Source of the DNA: Yoonia sp. | GTDB lineage: Bacteria > Pseudomonadota > Alphaproteobacteria > Rhodobacterales > Rhodobacteraceae | Direction: 5' to 3' | Length of the DNA stretch: 64,000 nt | Assembly: GCF_017854565.1 (NCBI RefSeq) | Contig: NZ_JAFMHJ010000008.1 | Location: 1-64,000 of the forward strand | Shown here: positions 9,474 to 17,859 of the stretch, in pieces | How positions within the stretch are numbered: the first letter of the stretch is position 1 | Layout of the letters: every line of letters begins with the position of its first letter | Translations under genes and position numbers: made by a program | Notes under the pieces: model-generated | What the model was told of the DNA's origin: nothing | What the model saw: the letters and a program-made list of their open reading frames with translations, nothing else | Database searches by the model: none

Positions 9474-10336
9474 GTCGGTTTGCGCCCAAAAAGGCCCTGC
9501 GGGCGGAACAACAAAATGGTGATAAACATCGCATAGGCGGCAGCCAGCGTCAGACCGGGATCAATCAGCGCGGCGACAAAGCTTTCCAGCACCCCCAGCA
9601 GCAGCGCAGCCACAATCGTGCCGCGCACATCACCGACGCCACCCATAATCACGATGATCAGCGCCTTCAGCGTGAAAACCACACCCGTGGAGGCATCCAG
9701 CGTCAGAAACGTCGAAATATAGGCCCCGCCCACCGCCGTCACCGCACCGCCCAGCGCAAACGTCAGCGCCGACAGCCTGCGCACGTCAATACCCACCAGC
9801 CGCGCCGCATCGGGGGCGGTCGCAATCGCGCGGATCGACATGCCTGCCCGTGTGCGGTTCAGCCACAAATAGATCAGACCGCAGATGATCACCGCCATGA
9901 CAAACGCCATGACCCGGTTCAGCGCATAGGTATCCCCGACGATCCTGATCGGGACCGCCAGATAGGAATAGTTGAAATAATCGCCCCCAAAGACCGCGAG
10001 CATCAGCCCGACCAGCACAAAGGACAGACCAAAGGTCGCAAGGATACTGTCCACCTCCAACTGCCCGCGCGTCTTGGCGCGTTTGACCAGCGGCACCATC
10101 ATCACTCGATAGATCAGCCAGTTCAGCCCAAAGGCGACGGGGGCCAGAATGAACACGGTCAACAGCGGGCTCAACCCGATATTGGTATGCGCCCAGAACG
10201 CGCTGAAGCCACCGATCACCAACATCTCGCCATTGGCAAGGTTCATGATACGGGCGACGCCGTATTGCAGGTTCAGGCCAATCGCGATCAGGGCATACGT
10301 CCCCCCCAACAACAGGCCGGTGATCAAAATATCCAT
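9470..10336 (-). CDS. Branched-chain amino-acid-type ABC permease, LivH type
   Basis: 288 aa, the usual LivH length. It opens with MDILITGLLLGGTYALIAIG, the typical first helix, followed by the LQYGVARIMNLANGEM motif, and has about eight hydrophobic segments. Forms the inner-membrane channel with the LivM-type subunit. It is separated from the binding-protein gene upstream by 73 bp that contain a 7-bp GC hairpin, a layout that usually lets the binding protein be made in excess. Confidence 0.94.
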   Translation of the reverse strand: MDILITGLLLGGTYALIAIGLNLQYGVARIMNLANGEMLVIGGFSAFWAHTNIGLSPLLTVFILAPVAFGLNWLIYRVMMVPLVKRAKTRGQLEVDSILATFGLSFVLVGLMLAVFGGDYFNYSYLAVPIRIVGDTYALNRVMAFVMAVIICGLIYLWLNRTRAGMSIRAIATAPDAARLVGIDVRRLSALTFALGGAVTAVGGAYISTFLTLDASTGVVFTLKALIIVIMGGVGDVRGTIVAALLLGVLESFVAALIDPGLTLAAAYAMFITILLFRPQGLFGRKPT

Positions 10337-10368
10337 CCGGGTCTTTCCGTAGGTTCACGGTGTTTGAC

Positions 10369-10389
10369 CCCGGCGCATGACACGCCGGG
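10369..10389 (-). promoter_or_regulatory. Intercistronic hairpin between binding-protein and permease genes
   Basis: CCCGGCG and CGCCGGG flank a 7-nt loop with no following T-run. By position it may stabilise the upstream binding-protein mRNA or partly attenuate downstream expression. Seen in sequence; the role is inferred. Confidence 0.45.
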
Positions 10390-10409
10390 ATCACGTCGTG
10401 CTGCGGGAC

Positions 10410-11624
10410 TTATTCCCAGCCGGTCTTGATCTTGACATCCACAGCGCCTTCGCGCCCGGTGGATGCGACACCCCGAAACACACCGTCCTGCCACTGGCCA
10501 ACGGTCCAGAAAGAGGCGTTGTTGTTCTGCGCATCGAAATCAATCGTACCGACGACCGTTTCGAACGCATTGTCTTTGATGTATTGCGACACGACCGCGC
10601 GATCTATCGTGCCCGCACCTTCAATCGCCTGCTCAAGCACCTGCAACGACGAATACATCATTGCGCTCGCCCAGTAGTCAGGCTCGGCACCGGTCGCGGC
10701 CATATGGGCCGCACGGTAGTCCTGAAAGGCCTGACTGTCGGCATTCACACCACCGGCACCGATGATATTTTCAGCCGCCGCGCCAAAGCGACCGTAATAG
10801 GCGGGGAATGATGCGCCGACCGCGGTGTAGAACACTTTGACGTCCATGCCCTCGATCTGTGAAAGCTCGGTCAGGGCAAAGGTGTCACCGGGGTATGACC
10901 ACGCCAGAAACGCATCCGGGCCCGCGTTCGCGGCACCTTTGACGACAGGCGACAGGTCTTGGGTGCCCAGTGGATAAGAGCTGTCATAGACAATATCGAA
11001 CCCGGCAGCCTCCAGCGCGGGACGGGCCGCTGCGGCCAGTTCGATGCCAAAAGCGTCGGCGACATTGACCATCGCCACTTTGCTGCCGATGTCGCCCGCA
11101 TCGCGCAGGTTCACCAGCACCTCAACCGCACCCTCGGCCAGCCCCTTTGACCCGCCCAGCGTAAAGAACATGTTGGGGAATTGCGCGGACAGTTCGGCCA
11201 CCTGATCGGTGATCGCGGTGGATGTGATCTGCGGATAGCCATAGCGCGCAAAAATCGGCGCCGCCGCGATGTTCAGACCGGTGCCATAAGGCGCAAGGAT
11301 AAAGTCCGCCTCGTCCTGCGTCGCCAGACGCTGCACGGCTTTGATCGTCTCGCCGGGATTGGTCTGATCGTCATATTCGATAATCTCGACCGGGTGCATC
11401 GTGCCACCCACATTCAGACCGCCGCGCGCGTTGATCTGACCCGCCCAAAGCGCGATGTTCGGCCAATGGCTGACTGTGGACCCCCCCGCCAGCGGGCCGG
11501 TCTTGGGCGCCACGGCCCCAATCACAATGGGGTCCACATGGGCGTCGGCAAATGCCGGGCCATGCATCATCGACAGGGCAAGGCTGGTTGCCGCCGTGAG
11601 TTTCATAAGGGTCCTGCGTTTCAT
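10410..11624 (-). CDS. ABC transporter periplasmic substrate-binding protein (Leu/Ile/Val-binding family)
   Basis: 404 aa. It has an N-terminal signal peptide (MKRRTLMKLTAATSLALS..., cleavage probably after AFA near residue 26) and then a type-I periplasmic fold: IVIGAVAPKTGPLAGG at the start, VEIIEYDDQTNPGETIKAV, and the C-terminal GTIDFDAQNNNAS. Captures substrate in the periplasm for the LivHMGF-type importer encoded downstream. It starts with a strong GGAGGAGA-type site 36 bp after the aldehyde dehydrogenase 11661-13097. The ligand is unknown; binding proteins of this family also take aromatic acids and amides. Confidence 0.93.
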   Translation of the reverse strand: MKRRTLMKLTAATSLALSMMHGPAFADAHVDPIVIGAVAPKTGPLAGGSTVSHWPNIALWAGQINARGGLNVGGTMHPVEIIEYDDQTNPGETIKAVQRLATQDEADFILAPYGTGLNIAAAPIFARYGYPQITSTAITDQVAELSAQFPNMFFTLGGSKGLAEGAVEVLVNLRDAGDIGSKVAMVNVADAFGIELAAAARPALEAAGFDIVYDSSYPLGTQDLSPVVKGAANAGPDAFLAWSYPGDTFALTELSQIEGMDVKVFYTAVGASFPAYYGRFGAAAENIIGAGGVNADSQAFQDYRAAHMAATGAEPDYWASAMMYSSLQVLEQAIEGAGTIDRAVVSQYIKDNAFETVVGTIDFDAQNNNASFWTVGQWQDGVFRGVASTGREGAVDVKIKTGWE

Positions 11625-11660
11625 TTTATCTCCTCCACTGATGATTTTCCGGTCAACACG

Positions 11661-13097
11661 TCACACGGGATCGTGAATCGCGATCCAGCGCGTTTCCGTG
11701 AATTCACGAATGGCGCCCGGTCCGCCGAAACGGCCATAGCCTGATGCCTTTGTGCCCCCGAACGGCATGTTGGGGTCGTCGTAAACGGTGGGGCCATTGA
11801 TATGGCACATGCCGCTGTCAATCCGCCCCGCCACCCCAAGCGCGCGGTCCACGTCGCGGCTGAACACCGCCGCCGACAAACCAAATTCGGTCTCATTGGC
11901 GATCGAAACCGCCTCGTCCTCGTCTGCCACGCGCATCACGGCGGCAATCGGGCCAAAACATTCGTCATGATAAAGCCGCATCGCCGATGTCACATGGTCC
12001 ACCACCGTGGGCTGCATCACCGCCCGATCAGCAGAGCCACCTGCAACCACCTGCGCCCCGCGCGTCACCGCATCTTCGATCAAACCGCCCAACCGCAGCG
12101 CCGCTTCGGCACTGATCAACGGACCCAGTTGCGCGCGGTCGTCACGCGGGTTTCCCGCGCTCATCGCACGCGCACGCGCGCCCAGCTTGGCCACAAACGC
12201 ATCCGCGATGCTGTCGACGACGATCACCCGCTCGGTGGACATGCAAATCTGACCCTGATTGAAAAACGCCCCAAACGCCGCCGCCTCGGCCGCCGCATCC
12301 AGATCCGCATCCTCCAGCACGATCAGCGGCGCCTTGCCGCTCAGTTCCAACAGGCACGGCTTGAGACTTTGCGCCGCCATCCGCGCAATCTCGCGGCCCA
12401 CCCGTGTTGATCCCGTGAAATTCACCCGGCGCACAGCGGGATGACCGATCATCGCCTCTGCGATCTCGGTGGCCTGCGCCGGGGCATGGGTGACGTAGTT
12501 CGCGACACCCGCAGGCAACCCCACATCATTAAGCAGCTCAACCACCAGCTGATGCGTGCGCGCGCACAGTTCCGACCCTTTCAGCACAACCGTATTGCCA
12601 CAGGCCAGCGGTGCCGCAATCGCCCGAAAGCCCAGCGTCAGCGGCGCGTTCCAGGGGGCGAACCCCACAATCACGCCCGCCGGTTGATGGCGGATAATCG
12701 ACTGGGTGCCCGCAGCGGCGTTCTGCACACGCTCGTCCTGCATCAAGGCGGGCAATTCCGCAGCTTGCCGCAAAATCCCCTGCGCCAGTTTCAGGTTAAA
12801 CCGCACCCAGTCACGCGATGCGCCAACTTCACCGGCCATATGATCAAAGAACGCATCCTCGCGGTCGCCCAGCGCATCCGCCGCCTTCAGCAGCAGCGCC
12901 GCCCGCGCGTGGCCGGGGGTCGCAGACCAATCGCCAAATGCAGCGGCGGCGGCGTTCACGGCCTTCAATGCCTCGGCCGCGCAGGCCGCAGGCGCCCGCG
13001 ACACCACCGCATCGCTGAACGGATCACGCCGGTCAAACGTCAGCCCGCTGGCCGCCGCATACCGTTCCCCATTGATGACAAGACTTGCCTCCTGCAC
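11661..13097 (-). CDS. NAD(P)-dependent aldehyde dehydrogenase, vanillin/benzaldehyde-dehydrogenase-like
   Basis: 478 aa. FTGSTRVGR, the general base in CLLELSGKA (Ser where most have Gly), and the catalytic Cys in GQICMSTE are present. The C-terminus GMCHINGPTVYDDPNMPFGG is the hallmark block of the aromatic aldehyde subgroup. It is probably the first gene of the minus-strand operon (ALDH, binding protein, LivHMGF, ALDH, SPFH) and is divergent from the AraC regulator across a 133-bp gap. Oxidation of an imported or P450-generated aldehyde is an inference. Confidence 0.92.
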   Translation of the reverse strand: MQEASLVINGERYAAASGLTFDRRDPFSDAVVSRAPAACAAEALKAVNAAAAAFGDWSATPGHARAALLLKAADALGDREDAFFDHMAGEVGASRDWVRFNLKLAQGILRQAAELPALMQDERVQNAAAGTQSIIRHQPAGVIVGFAPWNAPLTLGFRAIAAPLACGNTVVLKGSELCARTHQLVVELLNDVGLPAGVANYVTHAPAQATEIAEAMIGHPAVRRVNFTGSTRVGREIARMAAQSLKPCLLELSGKAPLIVLEDADLDAAAEAAAFGAFFNQGQICMSTERVIVVDSIADAFVAKLGARARAMSAGNPRDDRAQLGPLISAEAALRLGGLIEDAVTRGAQVVAGGSADRAVMQPTVVDHVTSAMRLYHDECFGPIAAVMRVADEDEAVSIANETEFGLSAAVFSRDVDRALGVAGRIDSGMCHINGPTVYDDPNMPFGGTKASGYGRFGGPGAIREFTETRWIAIHDPV

Positions 13098-13230
13098 CGT
13101 GTCCCTCCCAAGACATGCGACTCAAGCGAAGCCGCCGGTATTTCCTCCGCCCCCCCACTATCCCCGGAATTTTCGCAAAAAAAACACCATTATTTGGTTC
13201 ATTTTTGCCGATATCTGGTATCGTTGACGG

Positions 13231-14136
13231 ATGATTCAGGTGTTAGCGCCAACATCACTGACCTTCGATCTGCATGCCGAACATGTGGTCTGCGATATCC
13301 GTGACCGCTTTTTGGGCGGGCTGGTCCGCTTTGACCGGCAATGTTGGCGGGCGGTGCTGGTCGTGTCGGGGCGCGTGATCGCGCGGACCCCGGACCAGAA
13401 CGATCTGGTCATCGACGGGCCCGCCATCGCGTGGCTGCCGTGGTCTGCGGGGATGCGATTGATCGGGCGGGCCGGGTCAAACTGCTTTCACCTGCTCCTG
13501 ACCGAAGTCACGCTGGCAAACGCCATCGGCCACAAACCCGAATCCACCGACCTGCGCGATCTGTCACACCGGCCCCACATCGTGCGCCTGACCGAAACCG
13601 ACACCGATTTTGCCCGCCTGATCCAGTGCTTTGAAACCATCGTGGACGAAATCACCGAAAACGGCCCCGGCACGGAAATCGTGGTCGAAGTGCAGGTGCG
13701 CATGATCCTGATCCGGCTTTGGCGGCAAAGCTTGCGTGACACCAAAGGGCCCCGACCCGCACGGCGTCAGCACTGGATTTTGCCAGCGTTTCGCCAGTTG
13801 ATCGAAACGCATTTCCGCAACCGCTGGACCGTCAGCCAATATGCAGACGCCATGCACATCACACCCGACCGGCTGCATGACATCTGCACAAGGGCGCTGG
13901 ACCGGGCGCCCAGTGTCCTTGTCCAGCAACGCCTGATCTACGAAGCGCAGTTGTTATTGGAACGGTCCAGCAAATCAATCGACCAGATTGCGCATGATCT
14001 GGGGTTCAAGACCGCCGCCCATTTCAGCCGGGCCTTCCGGACCGCCACCGGCGCGCCTCCGGCCCGCTATCGCAAATCACTGCAAAGGCAAATCAACGCC
14101 CCAACCCAAAGCCAAAGCTTTGCCGACTGGCCCTAG
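13231..14136 (+). CDS. AraC-family transcriptional regulator
   Basis: 301 aa. The C-terminal ~100 residues contain the double helix-turn-helix of AraC/XylS (WTVSQYADAMHITPDRLHDI and IDQIAHDLGFKTAAHFSRAF). The N-terminal ~170 residues look like a cupin-type ligand domain, as in HpaA/PobR-like aromatic regulators. It is divergent from the ALDH/transporter operon, whose likely promoter lies in the shared gap with TTTGGTTC and TCTGGTATC half-site-like repeats about 20 bp apart. It ends 1 bp from the convergent P450 stop. Control of the operon by a substrate is inferred. Confidence 0.92.
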   Translation: MIQVLAPTSLTFDLHAEHVVCDIRDRFLGGLVRFDRQCWRAVLVVSGRVIARTPDQNDLVIDGPAIAWLPWSAGMRLIGRAGSNCFHLLLTEVTLANAIGHKPESTDLRDLSHRPHIVRLTETDTDFARLIQCFETIVDEITENGPGTEIVVEVQVRMILIRLWRQSLRDTKGPRPARRQHWILPAFRQLIETHFRNRWTVSQYADAMHITPDRLHDICTRALDRAPSVLVQQRLIYEAQLLLERSSKSIDQIAHDLGFKTAAHFSRAFRTATGAPPARYRKSLQRQINAPTQSQSFADWP

Positions 14137-14137
14137 G

Positions 14138-15322
14138 TCACGCCAAGACGACCGGCAGGTTGATCGGCCCCCGGAAGCCGAAACCACGCCATTTTACATC
14201 TTCGGCATTGGCCAACCGCATATTCGGGAACCGCTCAAACAGCATCGGCAGCATCACAACGCCCACCGCACGCCGGGCAACATGGGTGCCCTGACAGAAA
14301 TGCGGGCCATTCCCAAAGGCCTGATGGGGGTTCTTGTCGCGGTACACGATAAAATCCTCGCCATTGTCGAACAGGTCCTCATCGCGGTTGGCCGAGGCTT
14401 GAATGGTCATCACCGTATCGCCCTTGGGGATCAGATGCCCACGAATTTCAGTGTCTTCCGTGACCAGCCGCGATGACGCCTGAATCGGCGCGACCCAGCG
14501 CACGCCTTCTTCAAACGCCTTGCTCCAGTCCTCTCGGGCCTTCACCTGTTCCAATTGGTCGGGATTGGTCAGCAGGCCGTACAAAACGGTACACAGCGCA
14601 TCGCGCGGTTCGTTAATCCCGCCACCGATGGCGATCTTGATATTGGCAAATATCTGCGACATCGGGATCGGGTCATCCGCGTTCAGCATGACAGAAAGCG
14701 CGCTGCTGTTAGGTTCCGCCCGGTGCCGGTCCTGCAATTTGTCAAACAGCGCATCCATTTCGGCGTTAGCCCTGTCCGACTGCGCGAACGGCTCTGGGAG
14801 CCAGCCGAAATTCCCGGCCCCATCAATCAACGCCTGCGACCAGTCCGCCATCTGGGCATCTGTCGCGGCTTCGGTTCCCAACAATACGGCCAGCCCACGC
14901 GACGCATAGGGGGCCGCCAGTGCGCTGAACAAATCCACCACCTCGCCTTTCGGCAGACGGTCCAGATAGGCGCTCGCAATCTCGCGGTAGCGCGGAATCC
15001 ATTCGGTCTGGATCGTCTTGGCACTGAATGCAGGGGCCATCGCATTGCGTTCGCGAAGGTGCTCTTCGCCGTCCTTGCGCATCAGAGTGTGGGCCAGAAA
15101 CGCGCGCTTCATCGGCGTGTTGCGGTCATTCGAACTGAACAGCACCGGATTGTCTTTGACAGCCTTCGTATCTTCGGCTTTGGTCAGCAAAGTCCGGCCA
15201 ACCGATTGCACCCGCAACACCGGGCTTTGCGCCCGCAGGCGCCGGTAGATCGGATAGGGGTCCATCACCAGCTGATCAATCGTGATCGCCGTATCAAGCG
15301 GTGCAAGTGCAGTGTCAGTCAT
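14138..15322 (-). CDS. Cytochrome P450 with atypical I-helix
   Basis: 394 aa from ATG at 15322, which has a GGGGAT site; an alternative ATG at 15337 gives 399 aa. The heme-thiolate loop FGNGPHFCQG is intact and the K-helix ExxR is EGVR. In the I-helix, where most P450s have AGxDT/AGxET, this protein reads GGGINEPRD, so the usual proton-delivering Thr is missing. Soluble bacterial class; it needs a ferredoxin and reductase not encoded nearby. It is convergent with the AraC regulator and divergent from the GntR gene. Possible roles include O-demethylation or hydroxylation of a substrate processed by the neighbouring aldehyde dehydrogenases, or a peroxide-driven reaction; none is proven. Confidence 0.92.
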   Translation of the reverse strand: MTDTALAPLDTAITIDQLVMDPYPIYRRLRAQSPVLRVQSVGRTLLTKAEDTKAVKDNPVLFSSNDRNTPMKRAFLAHTLMRKDGEEHLRERNAMAPAFSAKTIQTEWIPRYREIASAYLDRLPKGEVVDLFSALAAPYASRGLAVLLGTEAATDAQMADWSQALIDGAGNFGWLPEPFAQSDRANAEMDALFDKLQDRHRAEPNSSALSVMLNADDPIPMSQIFANIKIAIGGGINEPRDALCTVLYGLLTNPDQLEQVKAREDWSKAFEEGVRWVAPIQASSRLVTEDTEIRGHLIPKGDTVMTIQASANRDEDLFDNGEDFIVYRDKNPHQAFGNGPHFCQGTHVARRAVGVVMLPMLFERFPNMRLANAEDVKWRGFGFRGPINLPVVLA

Positions 15323-15486
15323 CGCAAATATCCCCATTGTTGGTCGGCCACCGGGATCGGATAAACCACAGCGGCATCATTTTGTCGACAATTACGCCGG
15401 ACGCCACGTTGATCAAGAACATTTCACACCGCATTTTGCCTGATAACCCGCATTGGACAGGAAAATGGGTGACATGCAAAAATAAC

Positions 15487-15494
15487 TGTATACA
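15487..15494 (+). promoter_or_regulatory. Candidate GntR-family operator (TGTATACA)
   Basis: A perfect 8-bp palindrome TGTATACA in AT-rich context lies 26 bp before the proposed GntR start. Many FadR/FCD-subfamily regulators bind GTATAC-centred sites, so autoregulation and control of the divergent P450 are possible. Short, so chance occurrence is a real alternative. Confidence 0.35.
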
Positions 15495-15519
15495 AATTTC
15501 CAAAACACGGGGAACCGAC

Positions 15520-16284
15520 TTGGCCGAGATCGAAAAGAAAAAAAGCTTTCAACGCGCCCTGATGGGTCTCAGAGAGCGGATTCTTGTCGGTGACCTTGTC
15601 AAAGGTGATCGCGTGTCCGAAGTCGCGCTTGCCGACGAACTTGGCATTTCGCGCACACCCCTGCGCGAAGCGATGCGCGAATTGGTCGATCAGGGCCTGT
15701 TAGAGCGCGTCCCGACCGGCGGTTGCCGTGTCTGCAGCCTGACCCGTCGGGATGTGCGCGATTGGATTGAATTGCGTGGCCTGCTGGAAGGCAGCGTTTT
15801 CCGTCTGGCCGCCGAACGCGGAATCAGCCTTGATCAACAGCACACCTGCGAGGCGATTATCGCCGACATTGATCTGGTGCTGGGTCATACCGCCGATACG
15901 ATCGACTTTGACCGCTACGTGACCCTGAATGAAAAATTGCATGCAAAACTGGCCACGCTGTGCGACAGCCCGGTGATGCTTGCCGAACTCAAGCGGGTGA
16001 ACAAACGGCCCATGGCCAGCCCCAGCGCGTTTTTGCACGGCCAATCCATGGCCCCCCAAACGCTGCGGTCACTTTACATCGCGCAGGACCAGCACAAGGC
16101 GATCCTTGACGCGATCTGCGCCCGCGAAGGTGCCCGCGCAGAGGCATTGGCCCGCGAACACGCGCGTCTGGCGCACCGAAATCTCGACTTTTTTCTTGGC
16201 TCGGAACAACGGGTGATCGCACAGATCCCCGGCCTGACCCTTGTCCAGAACGATGTCGGATCGAATACCAACAGACTTTCATAA
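15520..16284 (+). CDS. GntR-family regulator, FadR/FCD subfamily
   Basis: The ORF-track start is inflated by upstream non-coding sequence. A TTG at 15520 with a GGGGAA site six bases upstream gives 254 aa (MAEIEKKKSFQRAL). The winged HTH (VALADELGISRTPLREAMREL) is followed by an all-helical FCD ligand domain with the metal-site-like residues FDRYVTLNEKLHAKLA and the downstream His in HARLAHRN. It sits 17 bp upstream of the TRAP operon and probably regulates it, with the TRAP substrate or a metabolite as effector (inference). Another start, ATG 15563, would cut into the domain. Confidence 0.9.
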   Translation: MAEIEKKKSFQRALMGLRERILVGDLVKGDRVSEVALADELGISRTPLREAMRELVDQGLLERVPTGGCRVCSLTRRDVRDWIELRGLLEGSVFRLAAERGISLDQQHTCEAIIADIDLVLGHTADTIDFDRYVTLNEKLHAKLATLCDSPVMLAELKRVNKRPMASPSAFLHGQSMAPQTLRSLYIAQDQHKAILDAICAREGARAEALAREHARLAHRNLDFFLGSEQRVIAQIPGLTLVQNDVGSNTNRLS

Positions 16285-16301
16285 ACCCTTGGGAGGAAAA
16301 C

Positions 16302-17345
16302 ATGAAAATCTCTAAACGCAAACTGGCGCTTCTATCCGCCGCCGCGCTGACCTTTTCGGCGACATTTGCACAGGCACAGGACTACACGTTCCGCCTGCAC
16401 CATCTGCTGGGCGCAAAAGCACCGGCACAGACACAGATGCTGGAACCTTGGGCCGCCGCAGTCGAGGAAAATTCCGGTGGGCGCGTCAAGATCGAAATCT
16501 TTCCGGCGATGACCTTGGGGGGCCGTCCGCCCGAACTGATCCAGCAGGCCCGCGATGGCGTGGTCGATCTGGTCTGGACCGTGAACGGCTATACCCCCGG
16601 TCTGTTCCCCCGCACAGAGGTGATGGAACTGCCGACCGTGTTCAAGAACGATCCGGTCGCCGCCAACCTTGCGCTTTTTGACATGTTCGAAAGCGACTTG
16701 CGTCAGGAATATCAGGGGCTTGAGGTAATGTTCCTGCACGTCCATGCCGGTCAGGCCCTGCATATGAAAGACATCGAAGTCCGCAGCCCCGCCGATCTGG
16801 CAGGGACCAAACTGCGCATCCCGACGCGCACCGGCGCATGGGTGATCGAGGCGCTGGGCGCATCGCCCGTCGCCATGCCCGTGCCCGAACTGCCGCCATC
16901 GCTGCAAAAAGGTGTCGTCGATGGGGCCATGATCCCGTTCGAAATCATCCCGCCGCTGGCCATTCAGGACCAGACCCAGTACCAGATCGAAGGCTTCGAA
17001 GAAGAGCGGTTCGGCACCACGACTTTCCAGGTGTCCATGAACGGCGACCGCTGGAACGGGCTGCCTGAAGACATCCAAAAAGCGTTCCGCGACGCATCTG
17101 GTCGCGACTGGTGGGGGCAGGTCGGCGAAGTCTGGCGCGCGACCGATGATTTCGGGATCAACATGGCCGTTGAAGCCGGCAACACCCACGTCATCCTGAC
17201 CGACGAAGAAACCCAGGTCTTCCGCGATGCGATGGCGCCGGTGGTTGACCGTTGGATCGCTGAAGTCAGCGCCAGCGGCATTGACGGCGCGGCGCTTGTC
17301 GAAAAGGCCCGCGCGCTGATCGCGGCAAACGCAGGCGACATGTAA
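16302..17345 (+). CDS. dctP: TRAP transporter periplasmic solute-binding subunit
   Basis: 347 aa. Signal peptide of about 25 residues ending FAQAQ, then the DctP fold: FRLHHLLGAKAPAQTQML, GRVKIEIFPAMTLGG, and the conserved carboxylate-binding Arg region GTKLRIPTR. Delivers an organic anion to the DctQM permease, driven by the sodium gradient. Strong GGGAGGAAA site, 17 bp after the GntR gene. The gene is followed immediately by dctQ (no spacing). The substrate is unknown; the symbol denotes the family role, not dicarboxylate specificity. Confidence 0.94.
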   Translation: MKISKRKLALLSAAALTFSATFAQAQDYTFRLHHLLGAKAPAQTQMLEPWAAAVEENSGGRVKIEIFPAMTLGGRPPELIQQARDGVVDLVWTVNGYTPGLFPRTEVMELPTVFKNDPVAANLALFDMFESDLRQEYQGLEVMFLHVHAGQALHMKDIEVRSPADLAGTKLRIPTRTGAWVIEALGASPVAMPVPELPPSLQKGVVDGAMIPFEIIPPLAIQDQTQYQIEGFEEERFGTTTFQVSMNGDRWNGLPEDIQKAFRDASGRDWWGQVGEVWRATDDFGINMAVEAGNTHVILTDEETQVFRDAMAPVVDRWIAEVSASGIDGAALVEKARALIAANAGDM

Positions 17346-17858
17346 GTGTCCGATGTGACAACCATGCGCCGCACTGGATGGTCCAGTGCGGCGGCACAAC
17401 TGATCACGGCATGGGCCATCCTTGGTGGCTTTGTCTTGCTGCTGGTCGTGGCGATGAACGTCGCCTCGGTCATCGGCGGGATCGTCTGGAAACCGTTTCC
17501 GGGTGATTTCGAAATGACCCAGGTCGGCGTTGCCGTCGCCGTGTTTGCGTTCCTGCCCTACTGCCAGATCAACGACACGAACGTGACGGCTGATATCTTT
17601 ACGCAGCGCGCCCCGGCGCGGACGGTGCTTTGGCTGAAACTGATCACCGCCATGATCGCGCTGGGCTTTGCGGTCTTGCTGCTGTGGCGGATGTTTGGCG
17701 GGCTGCAAAACCAACGCGACTACGGCTACACCACAACGATCCTGCAATTCCCGATCTGGACCGCGTTTGTCCCTATCCTCGTTTCTCTTGCGCTGCTTGC
17801 ATTGGCCGCACTTGTATCGCTGTCAGACAATGCGCAAGCCCTAAAGGAAATCCCATAA
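17346..17858 (+). CDS. dctQ: TRAP transporter small permease subunit
   Basis: 170 aa from a GTG immediately after the dctP stop; ATG at 17364 is an alternative. Four hydrophobic helices (near residues 20-40, 55-75, 95-115 and 135-155) and the motif FEMTQVGVAVAVFAFLPYC are typical of DctQ. It links the binding protein to the large DctM subunit in the inner membrane. It is adjacent to dctM with 1 bp between. Confidence 0.92.
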   Translation: MSDVTTMRRTGWSSAAAQLITAWAILGGFVLLLVVAMNVASVIGGIVWKPFPGDFEMTQVGVAVAVFAFLPYCQINDTNVTADIFTQRAPARTVLWLKLITAMIALGFAVLLLWRMFGGLQNQRDYGYTTTILQFPIWTAFVPILVSLALLALAALVSLSDNAQALKEIP

Positions 17859-17859
17859 T

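Noticed and set aside
14100-14160. Terminator between the AraC gene and P450
   Set aside because: The stops are 1 bp apart and no hairpin with a T-run is visible.
16332-17747. 471-aa minus-strand ORF opposite dctP/dctQ
   Set aside because: His/Asp/Gln/Arg-rich antisense translation without domains; the plus-strand genes have clear motifs and ribosome sites.
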